Assembly: GCA_947167135.1 (NCBI GenBank)
Contig: CAMVGV010000005.1
Coordinates: forward strand, 17,453 to 81,452
Reading direction: 5' to 3'
DNA length: 64,000 nucleotides
From: an uncultured Lachnospiraceae bacterium
GTDB taxonomy: Bacteria; Bacillota; Clostridia; Lachnospirales; Lachnospiraceae
In this document: positions 18,343 through 26,362 of the stretch, piece by piece
How positions within the stretch are numbered: position 1 is the stretch's first letter
How the letters are laid out: each line of letters begins with the position of its first letter
Program-made: the position numbers and the translations under genes
The notes under the pieces: model-generated
Told to the model about the DNA's origin: nothing
The model's input: the letters and a program-made list of their open reading frames with translations, nothing else
The model's database searches: none

Positions 18343-18807
18343 ATGTTTACATTTGTTGAAGAACTGATTTCCAACCGGATACTTATTACCGGAATAACAG
18401 GCTGGGCTGTGGCCCAGGTTCTGAAAACCATTATCCATGCCCTGATAAACAAAAAGCTGGACTTAAGGAGACTCACGGGTGACGGAGGTATGCCAAGCTC
18501 CCATTCCGCAACGGTTACAAGTGTGGCGGTAATGACCGGTCTTACAACGGGCTTTGATTCCGTGTATTTTGCCATAGCTGCCATACTTTCCATTATTGTA
18601 ATGCATGATGCCACGGGAGTCAGGCTGGAAACCGGCAAACAGGCACAGGTGATAAATGAGATGTTTGAGCTTCTGGACCGCTTAAGTGAAGAGAGCCTCA
18701 GTATGGATGTGAAGCTTAAGGAATTCGTAGGGCATACTCCCATGCAGGTTCTGGCCGGCAGCGTTCTCGGAATAATTGTTGCGCTGTGCTCGTACAGTTT
18801 TTTTTAG
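18343..18807 (+). CDS. Divergent PAP2 (DUF212/YuiD-like) membrane protein
   Basis: A 154-residue integral membrane protein of the divergent PAP2 phosphatase family. The core is GDGGMPSSHSATVTSVAVM near residue 47, followed by MHDATGVRLETGKQAQVIN and a terminal HTPMQVLAGSVLGIIVA, with about four TM segments. Related proteins are thought to act on lipid or polyprenyl phosphates, but this branch has no firmly established substrate. It is followed by 9 bp and the first diguanylate cyclase. Its ATG has no ribosome site and a -10 box 8 bp upstream. Confidence 0.88.
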   Translation: MFTFVEELISNRILITGITGWAVAQVLKTIIHALINKKLDLRRLTGDGGMPSSHSATVTSVAVMTGLTTGFDSVYFAIAAILSIIVMHDATGVRLETGKQAQVINEMFELLDRLSEESLSMDVKLKEFVGHTPMQVLAGSVLGIIVALCSYSFF

Positions 18808-18816
18808 GATGATTTG

Positions 18817-20508
18817 ATGACAAAGACGAAAAAGGAAAGCTTAGGAGAGATAATAATCTGCTTTATCATAGCTGTTTTTCTTGTTCTCTTTGTTTTCGGG
18901 GGAATAGAGGCTCACAGCAGCGGCAGCGATGTGTTTGTGCTTCCCGGAGGATGGAAGGTACAGAACGGGGACAAGACCCTCCTGAATGTCCCTCTGGAGG
19001 AAATGTCCGGGGTATTCAGGAATGTAAAGCGCAAAGAAAGCTATATCCTTACCCATCCCATCAGCATAAGCAGCCATGACCCGCTGATGCTTCGTGTATA
19101 TTCGAGACTTTCCGCCATCAGAGTCCTGGTTGACAACCGGCAGATATACAGCTACGGCGTTCAGGAGGTAGAGAACCAAAAGATGGTTGGAAGCGGCTAC
19201 CACTTTATCCTGCTTCCCAGCAGTTTCTACGAAAAGGAGCTGAAGATCGAGCTCATACCTTCGGAGGACAATGCCATCACTTCCGCTCCGGAAATTGTCT
19301 TCACCCCCGCCGATGCTTCAATCTCCATATACTCACGTGACAGGATGTTCGGCATCTTCTCCGGACTGTTCCTGTTCACCGCGGGCATATTCCTTATGAT
19401 TCTTTCTGTTATGGCGGTATACATGGACCGGCGTTTCTATCCTTTGGCGATAATCGGCCTGTTTTCCTGTACAGCCGGCATCTGGTGTCTCTCTACGATC
19501 AAGGCTCTTCAGCTCTTTTCCGGAGATGTTACCTTAAATTCGATTCTGGAATATCTTTCAATGTATCTTCTCCCTGTTCCGGCTCTGTTCCTGAGCAGGC
19601 ATTTCAGGCAGTCGGCATCCCCCGGGACGAGAAAATTCATAGGATTTATGACTGTTTTATCCGCCGGCTTCTTCCTGACAGCTTTTATACTGCAGATCAG
19701 CGGGGTTGCAGAGGTGACTAAGCTTACAAAATATTTTCATTATTTTCTGCTGCCCGTGATACTGACTCTTATGCTCGCCGGCAGCTCTAAGTGGAGAAGA
19801 ATGAAGGCTTCCGAAAAAATGTACCAGATGGGAATGGTATTCGTCTTCTTCATGGTGATATTTGAGCTCTCGATATACTATGTTGTAAACATTTTGTACA
19901 AGTTTTCCATCCAGATAAACACGGTCATCACTCCTTTTTCATCCATGGTACTGATAGTTGCTATGACCATAGGATTCCTGCTGGAGATATATGACATGCG
20001 CCTTAAGGACACTGAGAGGGAACGCCTGCAGAAGCTTGCATTCAGGGATCAGATGACGGATCTTATGAACCGCGGGATGTGTGAAAGACGCTTTGAAGAG
20101 CTGAAAAACAGTAATGTGAGCTATTTTATGCTGGATATGGATCTGAACGGTCTGAAAGCTGTCAACGATGCCCATGGTCATCAGATGGGCGACCGTTACA
20201 TTATGCTTTTCTCCGGTATAATCATAAAAGCCCTCGGAGGAGACCGGAACATTTACAGAGTCGGCGGCGATGAATTCCTGTATATTGATTCGGAAATCAC
20301 AGAAGAGGAACTGAAGAAAAAAATAGATTTCATCCGAAAGCTTGAGAAGATAATAGGCAGGGAAGAGGGCATCCCCTTTGATATTGACGCATCCTTCGGA
20401 GTTGCCTGGAGCGGTGAAGTCGATACCGGAGATCCCGAAGATGTTTACCGTCTGGCGGACAGGCGTATGTACGGCCTGAAGAAGAGAATGAAGAAGGAAA
20501 GGGAATAA
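18817..20508 (+). CDS. Membrane diguanylate cyclase (GGDEF), first of a tandem pair
   Basis: A 563-residue protein: N-terminal TM (about 10-30), an extracytoplasmic beta-rich domain (about 30-175), seven or eight TM helices (about 180-400), and a C-terminal GGDEF domain with an intact YRVGGDEFLYI signature and the Mg-binding DMDLNGLKAVND motif. It should make cyclic di-GMP in response to an outside signal. I see no RxxD inhibition site before GGDEF, so product feedback may be absent. The start is the ATG at 18817 behind AGGATGATTTG. The layout, an extracytoplasmic domain plus multi-TM plus GGDEF, recalls 7TMR-DISM receptors. Confidence 0.88.
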   Translation: MTKTKKESLGEIIICFIIAVFLVLFVFGGIEAHSSGSDVFVLPGGWKVQNGDKTLLNVPLEEMSGVFRNVKRKESYILTHPISISSHDPLMLRVYSRLSAIRVLVDNRQIYSYGVQEVENQKMVGSGYHFILLPSSFYEKELKIELIPSEDNAITSAPEIVFTPADASISIYSRDRMFGIFSGLFLFTAGIFLMILSVMAVYMDRRFYPLAIIGLFSCTAGIWCLSTIKALQLFSGDVTLNSILEYLSMYLLPVPALFLSRHFRQSASPGTRKFIGFMTVLSAGFFLTAFILQISGVAEVTKLTKYFHYFLLPVILTLMLAGSSKWRRMKASEKMYQMGMVFVFFMVIFELSIYYVVNILYKFSIQINTVITPFSSMVLIVAMTIGFLLEIYDMRLKDTERERLQKLAFRDQMTDLMNRGMCERRFEELKNSNVSYFMLDMDLNGLKAVNDAHGHQMGDRYIMLFSGIIIKALGGDRNIYRVGGDEFLYIDSEITEEELKKKIDFIRKLEKIIGREEGIPFDIDASFGVAWSGEVDTGDPEDVYRLADRRMYGLKKRMKKERE

Positions 20509-20525
20509 GCTTTCCCACGGACAAT

Positions 20526-22208
20526 ATGGAAAAAGGACAGAAACGTAAAAAAAAGATAGTGTTTTTCCTGTCGATGCTCTCGGTGCTTCTGTGTTCGGCG
20601 GTGTTCTTTGAGCTTATAAGAAACATCTCCAGAAACAGGATGACCGATTTCAGTGAAGGATGGACGATAAGCTATAAGGGCCAGGAGTATCCGGATACCG
20701 ATCTCGACCATTTCCGCTTTTACAAAGGTGTAAAAAGGGGAGATCTCATTTCCCTGAAAAACCGGCTGCCGGAGGATATTCCCGACAGATATGCCATAGT
20801 ATTCCCGCTTGAGCTGTCGACCATATCAGTGGATGTCAACGGAAAGATCATTTATGGCTACGGCTCAATGGAATATGCTGCCGGTCAGATGGTCGGTTCG
20901 GCAGTACATCTTATCCGCCTGCCGGACGGGTGTCAGGGCGGTACTGTTTCCATAGTCATTATGGTCGGAGACGACGGGGCTTTTTCGTACATTCCGAAGA
21001 TCATGCTGGCTGAGACCAGCTGGGGCTTTGAGGATTATCTGAACAGCAATATATATCCCGTGGTCGTTTCCATCTCGCTGGTAATGGCCGGCATGGTCTT
21101 TATGATAATCTCCTTTTTCCTTGCCCTCAGAGGTCAGGACTGGGAGAGGATAAACCAGACCGGCATACTGTTCTTTGTCGTCGGTTGCTGGAATATCTAT
21201 GAAATACAGGCTATCCAGCTCTTTTCAATGGATTTCTCATGGAACACCTTTGCACGGTACTTTTTCAGCCTGCTGAGTGTTCTTCCCATTCTGCGTATCT
21301 TAAGCTCCGCGCATAAGAATAAAAGCGCCGGGAAGATCATCGCCCAGAAGCTTATCTTTTATTCCCTACAGATCATCATCGCCGTCATCCTTGCCCTTTC
21401 GGTATCCAATGTCATACATATCTGCAATATCCGGTATTTCTATGATATTCTTGCGATCCTCTGCATGATAGCGGTAGCGTTCTTGGAGTGGAAGGACAGC
21501 GACAGAAATGAATTCCGTTTATCTGCGAGATTCCGGGAGCATATGGCCTGCTTCCTGTTCGTGGGTATTGAGGTCGTGAGGTTCCTGGCTAACCGGATCT
21601 TCAATTTCCACCTTCAGGAATTCCAGCATTCTTTCCTGCTGTACGGAACGGTTTTCCTGGTTATGACGATGATCGGTTCATATATTTACGAGCTTTATGA
21701 GTCCTATGTCAGGAAGGCCGAGGAGAAAAGCCTCAAGCAGATTGCCTATACCGACGGCCTGACCGGACTTCTGAACCGTACCTTCTGTAAAGACAGGATG
21801 GAAGAGCTTGACCGGTCAGAGAAGGATTATCATATGATAAGCTTTGATGTGGATGGGCTGAAAAGGATAAACGACAGTAAAGGGCACCTTGCAGGAGACA
21901 AGCTCTTAACCACATTTGCCGACATTCTTTCACAGTGCTTCTCTGACGTGGGAAATGTAATACGTCCCGGTGGAGATGAATTTCTGGTTATATCCGATGA
22001 TGCCGCAAAGCAGGAGCTCCTGAGCAGACTGAACTGGCTTGATTCCCTTGAAAAGAACGCCGAAAAATCCTTAGGTTTTCCCGTCAGGGCGGCCTATGGC
22101 ATTGCAGGAAGAAATGAGGTTCTAGGTCACACCACGGAGGAAGTGTATTTCCTTGCAGACCAGCGTATGTATGAAATGAAGATGAAGCGGAAGGATCAGC
22201 CTGCCTGA
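20526..22208 (+). CDS. Membrane diguanylate cyclase (GGDEF), second of a tandem pair
   Basis: A 560-residue paralogue of the protein just upstream, with the same order of parts: TM about 12-32, outside domain about 33-175, multi-TM region about 180-400 and a GGDEF domain with RPGGDEFLVI and SFDVDGLKRINDSKGH. The shared phrase AIQLFSMD / ALQLFSGD in the TM part shows the common origin. There is no RxxD site. It is 17 bp from the first cyclase and likely co-transcribed. Differences in the outside domain suggest the two read different signals. No EAL or HD-GYP phosphodiesterase is in the window. Confidence 0.87.
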   Translation: MEKGQKRKKKIVFFLSMLSVLLCSAVFFELIRNISRNRMTDFSEGWTISYKGQEYPDTDLDHFRFYKGVKRGDLISLKNRLPEDIPDRYAIVFPLELSTISVDVNGKIIYGYGSMEYAAGQMVGSAVHLIRLPDGCQGGTVSIVIMVGDDGAFSYIPKIMLAETSWGFEDYLNSNIYPVVVSISLVMAGMVFMIISFFLALRGQDWERINQTGILFFVVGCWNIYEIQAIQLFSMDFSWNTFARYFFSLLSVLPILRILSSAHKNKSAGKIIAQKLIFYSLQIIIAVILALSVSNVIHICNIRYFYDILAILCMIAVAFLEWKDSDRNEFRLSARFREHMACFLFVGIEVVRFLANRIFNFHLQEFQHSFLLYGTVFLVMTMIGSYIYELYESYVRKAEEKSLKQIAYTDGLTGLLNRTFCKDRMEELDRSEKDYHMISFDVDGLKRINDSKGHLAGDKLLTTFADILSQCFSDVGNVIRPGGDEFLVISDDAAKQELLSRLNWLDSLEKNAEKSLGFPVRAAYGIAGRNEVLGHTTEEVYFLADQRMYEMKMKRKDQPA

Positions 22209-22223
22209 AAAAAGCCGCTGCAG

Positions 22224-22259
22224 AAAAAAAACCGGCAGAAAACAGATGCTTTCTGCCGG
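22224..22259 (-). terminator. Terminator of the dha operon
   Basis: A 10-bp perfect stem CCGGCAGAAA/TTTCTGCCGG (22232-22241 with 22250-22259) is followed on the minus strand by eight T (22231-22224). It lies just downstream of dhaM and may also stop the plus-strand cyclase operon poorly. Confidence 0.85.
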
Positions 22260-22287
22260 GATTCACTGTATATCCTGCTGTGAAGCC

Positions 22288-22668
22288 TCAGAATTTCGCT
22301 TCGCCTGCAGCTTCCATCGCTGCCTGCTTTACTTCATCAAGAGAGGCTCCGCCCTCCGATTCCGCAGCTGCAGCCACAGCACCCTCAACCATAGGGCAGT
22401 CTACCATTTCAACCCGTTTACCCTCCATATTTTCTATGACCATTTCCGTAGTCATACAGGAGGAGCCCATATCCATGATAACTATCACCCCGTCATCACT
22501 GTATACAGAATCGATAGCTGCTTCTATCTTTTCATAGCTTGTACCGAAGCTGCCGTCTTCCAGCCCCCCGGCTGCAGCCATCGGGCATTCGCCCGCAACA
22601 AGCCTTGCCAGTTCCACAACACCCTCAGCAAGGGTCTTGCTATGAGATACCATAACTATTCCAACCAT
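22288..22668 (-). CDS. dhaM: Dihydroxyacetone kinase phosphotransfer subunit
   Basis: A 126-residue EIIA-mannose-like protein. His9 (MVSHS) is the phospho-acceptor, and the MDMGSSCMTTEMVIENM and CPMVEGAVAAA segments are typical. DhaM receives phosphate from the PTS protein HPr and passes it to ADP bound by DhaL. It contains only the EIIA-type domain; it lacks the HPr and EI domains fused in the E. coli protein. It is the third gene of the dhaK-dhaL-dhaM operon. Confidence 0.95.
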   Translation of the reverse strand: MVGIVMVSHSKTLAEGVVELARLVAGECPMAAAGGLEDGSFGTSYEKIEAAIDSVYSDDGVIVIMDMGSSCMTTEMVIENMEGKRVEMVDCPMVEGAVAAAAESEGGASLDEVKQAAMEAAGEAKF

Positions 22669-22686
22669 AAACCCCCTCCTTAAAGA

Positions 22687-23310
22687 TCAGTAAAGTGCTG
22701 CTATTGACTCCAGAAGGAGTGTAAAGGAAGTGGCTCCGGGATCCTGATGTCCTATGGAGCGCTCTCCCACGTAGCTTGCACGACCCTTTGTGGCGATAAT
22801 GGTCTTGGTATATTCCACACCCTCTTTTGCGGCTGCCACGCCGTCAGCGAGAAATGCTGCCGGTGATTTGCCTTCCGAAACACCTTTCTTTATAGCCTCC
22901 AGAGCCGGTATCATGGCATCTATCATGGTCTTCTCGCCCTTTTCCGCCTTGCCCCGAAGCTGTACGCCGCCTACTGCAGCCTCCATAATAGCCACGAAAT
23001 CCGATGAATTTATCTCGTACTTCCCCGCCACAGCTGCTCCGGCCTTCATAAATGCCGTCCCGTAAAGGGGTCCCGATGAACCTCCCACAGTTGACACCAG
23101 ATCCATGCCGGTCTTTTTAAGGATCGCACCTATATCATCCTTTTCCACCCCGGGAAGGTCGCTTAAGACCTTCTGAAAGCCGCGGTCCATATTGATGCCA
23201 TGGTCATTGTCGCCGATGGGAGCATCCAGATCCGTAAGAAACTGTGCGTTCTCATGGATTATCTCGGCCATAACCTTTATTATCTCTATTACCTTCTTGC
23301 TGTCTGTCAT
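22687..23310 (-). CDS. dhaL: Dihydroxyacetone kinase ADP-binding subunit
   Basis: A 207-residue all-helical subunit that holds ADP as a permanently bound cofactor and transfers phosphate to dihydroxyacetone on DhaK. The metal/nucleotide motif is IGDNDHGINMDRGF (about 27-40); the GGSSGPLYGTAFM and ATSFTLLLESI segments are conserved. It is 18 bp upstream of dhaM. Confidence 0.95.
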   Translation of the reverse strand: MTDSKKVIEIIKVMAEIIHENAQFLTDLDAPIGDNDHGINMDRGFQKVLSDLPGVEKDDIGAILKKTGMDLVSTVGGSSGPLYGTAFMKAGAAVAGKYEINSSDFVAIMEAAVGGVQLRGKAEKGEKTMIDAMIPALEAIKKGVSEGKSPAAFLADGVAAAKEGVEYTKTIIATKGRASYVGERSIGHQDPGATSFTLLLESIAALY

Positions 23311-23343
23311 TTCCTGTCGAATGCCGTCCTTCCTTTAGTTATT

Positions 23344-23410
23344 GCGGAGCTTTACAGCAAACAGCAAATTCCTTTGACGTTTGCTATAAAAGCGGACGGA
23401 AAAGCTCCGC
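23344..23410 (-). other. Long nested hairpin in the dhaK-dhaL gap
   Basis: Outer arms GCGGAGCTTT (23344-23353) and AAAGCTCCGC (23401-23410) are perfect complements, and inner arms AGCAAAC (23356-23362) and GTTTGCT (23379-23385) pair inside. No T-run follows on the minus strand. The most likely role is transcript processing or differential stability of dhaK against dhaL. Confidence 0.55.
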
Positions 23411-23429
23411 CCGCCTTAAACCGGTTGAA

Positions 23430-24422
23430 TCAGAGTTTCTTGAATGCAGGGGTATCAGCGGTTGCATCCAGAAGGGTCTTCATCTCATCATCAAGCTTCA
23501 GGAGTGAAATGGAGAAGCCTTCCATCTCAAGGCTCGTCATATATTCTCCGACAAAGGTACGGAATACTTTGATATTCTTTGAAGCGAGAACGTCACTTAC
23601 ATGGTTGTTTACAATCAGAAGCTCCATAAGAGGAGTAGCGCCGCAGCCGTTTATCATAACAGCAACTTCGCTTCCGCCGAAATCTATATCGGCAAGTATC
23701 TTGTCGAGCAGCTGGTCTACGATCTGGTCAGCCTTCTGCATCTTTTCCTTATGTGTTCCGGGCTCTCCGTGGATACCGATACCGATCTCCATCTCGTCAT
23801 CAGCGATCTCGAATCCGGGCTTTCCTGCTGCGGGAACCGTGCAGGGAGTGATGGCCATACTCATTGAACGTACATTTGCTATAACCTTCTCTGCAACTGC
23901 CTTTACTTCCTCAAGGCTTGCTCCGGTCTCAGCCTTTGCACCCGCGATCTTGTGAACAAATACGGTACCTGCAATGCCGCGGCGTCCTACAGTATAGAGT
24001 GATCCGTCAACAGCAACGTCATCATTTACAACGACTTCATCAACCTTGATGCCCTCGTCGCGTGCCATATCAGCAGCCATCTCGAAATTCATAACATCGC
24101 CGGTGTAGTTCTTTACAACCATGAGAACTCCCTGGTCGGTAGCGATCTCCTTTATGCCCTCAAATACCTGATCCGGTGTGGGTGATGTGAAAACAGCGCC
24201 TGCTACCGCAGCATCCAGCATTCCCTTTCCCACATAGCCTGCATGAGCGGGCTCGTGTCCGCTTCCGCCTCCGCTTATAAGTGCAACCTTTCCGGTCTTC
24301 TTATCTGAACGCACAACAACCGTGGTACCGGGTATCCTTTTAACATAATCAGGATAAGCCTTAACTAAACCTTCAACCATCTGCTCCTCAACCTGGCTTG
24401 CTTCGTTAATGATTTTCTTCAT
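23430..24422 (-). CDS. dhaK: Dihydroxyacetone kinase substrate-binding subunit
   Basis: A 330-residue subunit that binds dihydroxyacetone covalently through a histidine. Landmarks: GGGSGHEPAHAGYVGKGMLD (about 51-70), Asp109 (NYTGDVMNFE) and His218 (IGIGIHGEPG), the hemiaminal-forming residue. The operon converts dihydroxyacetone to its phosphate using phosphoenolpyruvate through the PTS. An AAGGAGG precedes the ATG at 24422. No dha regulator or glycerol dehydrogenase gene is adjacent. Confidence 0.95.
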   Translation of the reverse strand: MKKIINEASQVEEQMVEGLVKAYPDYVKRIPGTTVVVRSDKKTGKVALISGGGSGHEPAHAGYVGKGMLDAAVAGAVFTSPTPDQVFEGIKEIATDQGVLMVVKNYTGDVMNFEMAADMARDEGIKVDEVVVNDDVAVDGSLYTVGRRGIAGTVFVHKIAGAKAETGASLEEVKAVAEKVIANVRSMSMAITPCTVPAAGKPGFEIADDEMEIGIGIHGEPGTHKEKMQKADQIVDQLLDKILADIDFGGSEVAVMINGCGATPLMELLIVNNHVSDVLASKNIKVFRTFVGEYMTSLEMEGFSISLLKLDDEMKTLLDATADTPAFKKL

Positions 24423-24478
24423 GCTGTTCTTTTCCTCCTTAAATAATATAAGTCCGCCTTCTAATTTGGGTATTTAGC

Positions 24479-24520
24479 ACATGCACCCCCGAGGATGATG
24501 TGGCATCCTCCTGCATGTTT
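24479..24520 (-). promoter_or_regulatory. Stable hairpin in the dhaK leader
   Basis: GAGGATG pairs with CATCCTC around a 6-base loop, and flanking ACATGCA/TGCATGT lengthens the stem across a C-rich bulge. It sits about 60 bp before the dhaK start, downstream of the likely promoter. No T-run follows, so a protein-binding or stability element is likelier than a terminator. Confidence 0.45.
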
Positions 24521-24537
24521 AACAAATATAAGCTGAT

Positions 24538-24567
24538 TTTATACCAATTATAGGGTATTTTCAACAA
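24538..24567 (-). promoter_or_regulatory. Candidate promoter of dhaKLM
   Basis: On the minus strand TTGTTG (24567-24562), an 18-bp spacer and TATAAA (24543-24538). A TATAAT just upstream is an alternative -10. Confidence 0.35.
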
Positions 24568-24581
24568 CAAATACTGAAAAA

Positions 24582-24610
24582 TGGAAATTGCGGCAAATAT
24601 GTGTTATACT
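24582..24610 (+). promoter_or_regulatory. Candidate promoter of the acyl-CoA ligase operon
   Basis: TGGAAA, 17 bp, TATACT. The -35 is weak, the -10 is good, and about 58 bp of leader would precede the ATG at 24676. Confidence 0.4.
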
Positions 24611-24675
24611 TTGGGACGTTGACGCGTTAAATCGCAAAAAGGTGTTGTTAAATATTGTACAAGAGGGGGATAAAA

Positions 24676-26322
24676 ATGCCTATAACCGATCTTTTGGAAA
24701 AAAATGCCAGGCTTTACGGCAAGGAGGTGGCGCTGGTTGAACTGAATCCTGAAATGAAGGAGATACGACGTATCACCTGGAAGGATTATTCGCTTATACA
24801 GCAGACCGAGGATCTGCCCTACCGCCATGAGATAACCTGGGGCGTATTTGACGAAAAGGCAAACCGTGTAGCCAATATGCTCCTTGAAAAGGGTATAAAA
24901 AAGGGAGAAAAGGTGGCTATCCTTATGATGAACTGTCTGGAATGGCTGCCGATCTATTTCGGGATATTAAAGACCGGCGCTCTGGCCGTTCCCTTCAATT
25001 TCCGTTATTCCTCCGATGAGATAGAGTATTGTGCGGATCTTGCGGATGTAAGCATTCTTTTCTTCGGACCCCAGTTCATAGGAAGAATAGAGGCTATAGA
25101 AGAACGCCTGAGTAAGGGAAGGCTCCTGATCTACGTCGGCGAGAACTGCCCCACCTTTGCAGACAGCTATATGGAGCTGACAGCCGACTGCTCCAGCAGG
25201 CCTCCTCTCATCCCCTTATCGGATGATGATGAGGCTGCCATCTATTTTTCATCCGGAACCACGGGCTTCCCGAAGGCTATCCTGCATAAGCACAGGTCAC
25301 TTACCCAGTCGGCCGAGGTGGAACAGAAGCACCATCTCCAGAGCCATGAGGACGTATTCCTCTGTATCCCTCCTCTTTACCATACCGGAGCCAAGATGCA
25401 CTGGTTCGGGAGTCTTATCTCCGGCAGCAAAGCCGTGCTGCTTAAAGGAACGGCACCTGACGTTATACTGAAGGCGGTTTCCGATGAGAAATGCTCCATC
25501 GTGTGGCTCCTTGTGCCCTGGGCCCAGGATATTCTGGATGCTCTGGACCGTGGAGACCTTAAGCTTTCCGATTATCCGGATCTGAAGCAGTGGAGGCTTA
25601 TGCACATAGGAGCCCAGCCGGTTCCTCCTTCACTGGTAAAACACTGGAAGGATTATTTCCCGGAGCATGATTATGACACGAACTACGGTCTCTCGGAATC
25701 AATAGGACCGGGCTGCGTACATCTGGGGCTGCACCATGAGCATAAGATCGGCGCCATAGGTATCCCCGGCTACAATTGGGAAGCAAAGATCGTGGATGAT
25801 GATTACAATGAGGTCTCTCAGGGCTGCGAGGGCGAGCTCTGCGTAAAGGGTCCCGGAGTCATGGAGTGCTATTACAAGAATCCCGAAGCCAGCGCCGAGG
25901 TACTCCCCGGAGACGGATGGCTCAAAACCGGAGATGTGGCCATGCAGGATGAAGACGGATACATCTTCCTCGTGGACAGGAAAAAGGATGTCATCGTTTC
26001 CGGCGGTGAAAACCTTTATCCGGTTCAGATAGAGGATTTCCTCCGGGGTAATGAGAAGATAAATGATGTGGCAGTGATCGGTCTGCCGGACAAACGGCTG
26101 GGAGAGATAGCAGGAGCCATAATCCAGCTTAAGGAGGGAATGGAGGCCACGGAGGAGGAAATAAACGCCTTCTGTGAAGGACTTCCCAGATACAAGAGAC
26201 CGCACCGTATCATTTTTGCAGAGGTTCCGAGAAATGCCACAGGCAAAATAGAGAAGCCGCTCTTAAGAAAACGCTACGGTGCCGAGAAGCTCGTTGCAAA
26301 GGAAATTCAAAAGGATCTGTGA
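24676..26322 (+). CDS. AMP-forming acyl/aryl-CoA ligase
   Basis: A 548-residue ANL-superfamily adenylating enzyme. Motifs: YFSSGTTGFPKAILHKH (P-loop A3), YGLSESIG (A5), DGWLKTGD (A7), DRKKDVIVSGGENLYP (A8) and a terminal ATGKIEK with the catalytic lysine (A10). It would activate a carboxylic acid to its CoA thioester using ATP. The substrate cannot be read from sequence. The ATG at 24676 follows GAGGGGG; an in-frame TTG at 24655 is rejected for lack of a ribosome site. The sodium symporter 40 bp downstream suggests uptake and activation of the same acid. Confidence 0.9.
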   Translation: MPITDLLEKNARLYGKEVALVELNPEMKEIRRITWKDYSLIQQTEDLPYRHEITWGVFDEKANRVANMLLEKGIKKGEKVAILMMNCLEWLPIYFGILKTGALAVPFNFRYSSDEIEYCADLADVSILFFGPQFIGRIEAIEERLSKGRLLIYVGENCPTFADSYMELTADCSSRPPLIPLSDDDEAAIYFSSGTTGFPKAILHKHRSLTQSAEVEQKHHLQSHEDVFLCIPPLYHTGAKMHWFGSLISGSKAVLLKGTAPDVILKAVSDEKCSIVWLLVPWAQDILDALDRGDLKLSDYPDLKQWRLMHIGAQPVPPSLVKHWKDYFPEHDYDTNYGLSESIGPGCVHLGLHHEHKIGAIGIPGYNWEAKIVDDDYNEVSQGCEGELCVKGPGVMECYYKNPEASAEVLPGDGWLKTGDVAMQDEDGYIFLVDRKKDVIVSGGENLYPVQIEDFLRGNEKINDVAVIGLPDKRLGEIAGAIIQLKEGMEATEEEINAFCEGLPRYKRPHRIIFAEVPRNATGKIEKPLLRKRYGAEKLVAKEIQKDL

Positions 26323-26362
26323 TCCGGTCTGCCGGGCAAAAAAACAAGGAGAGTGAGATTAA

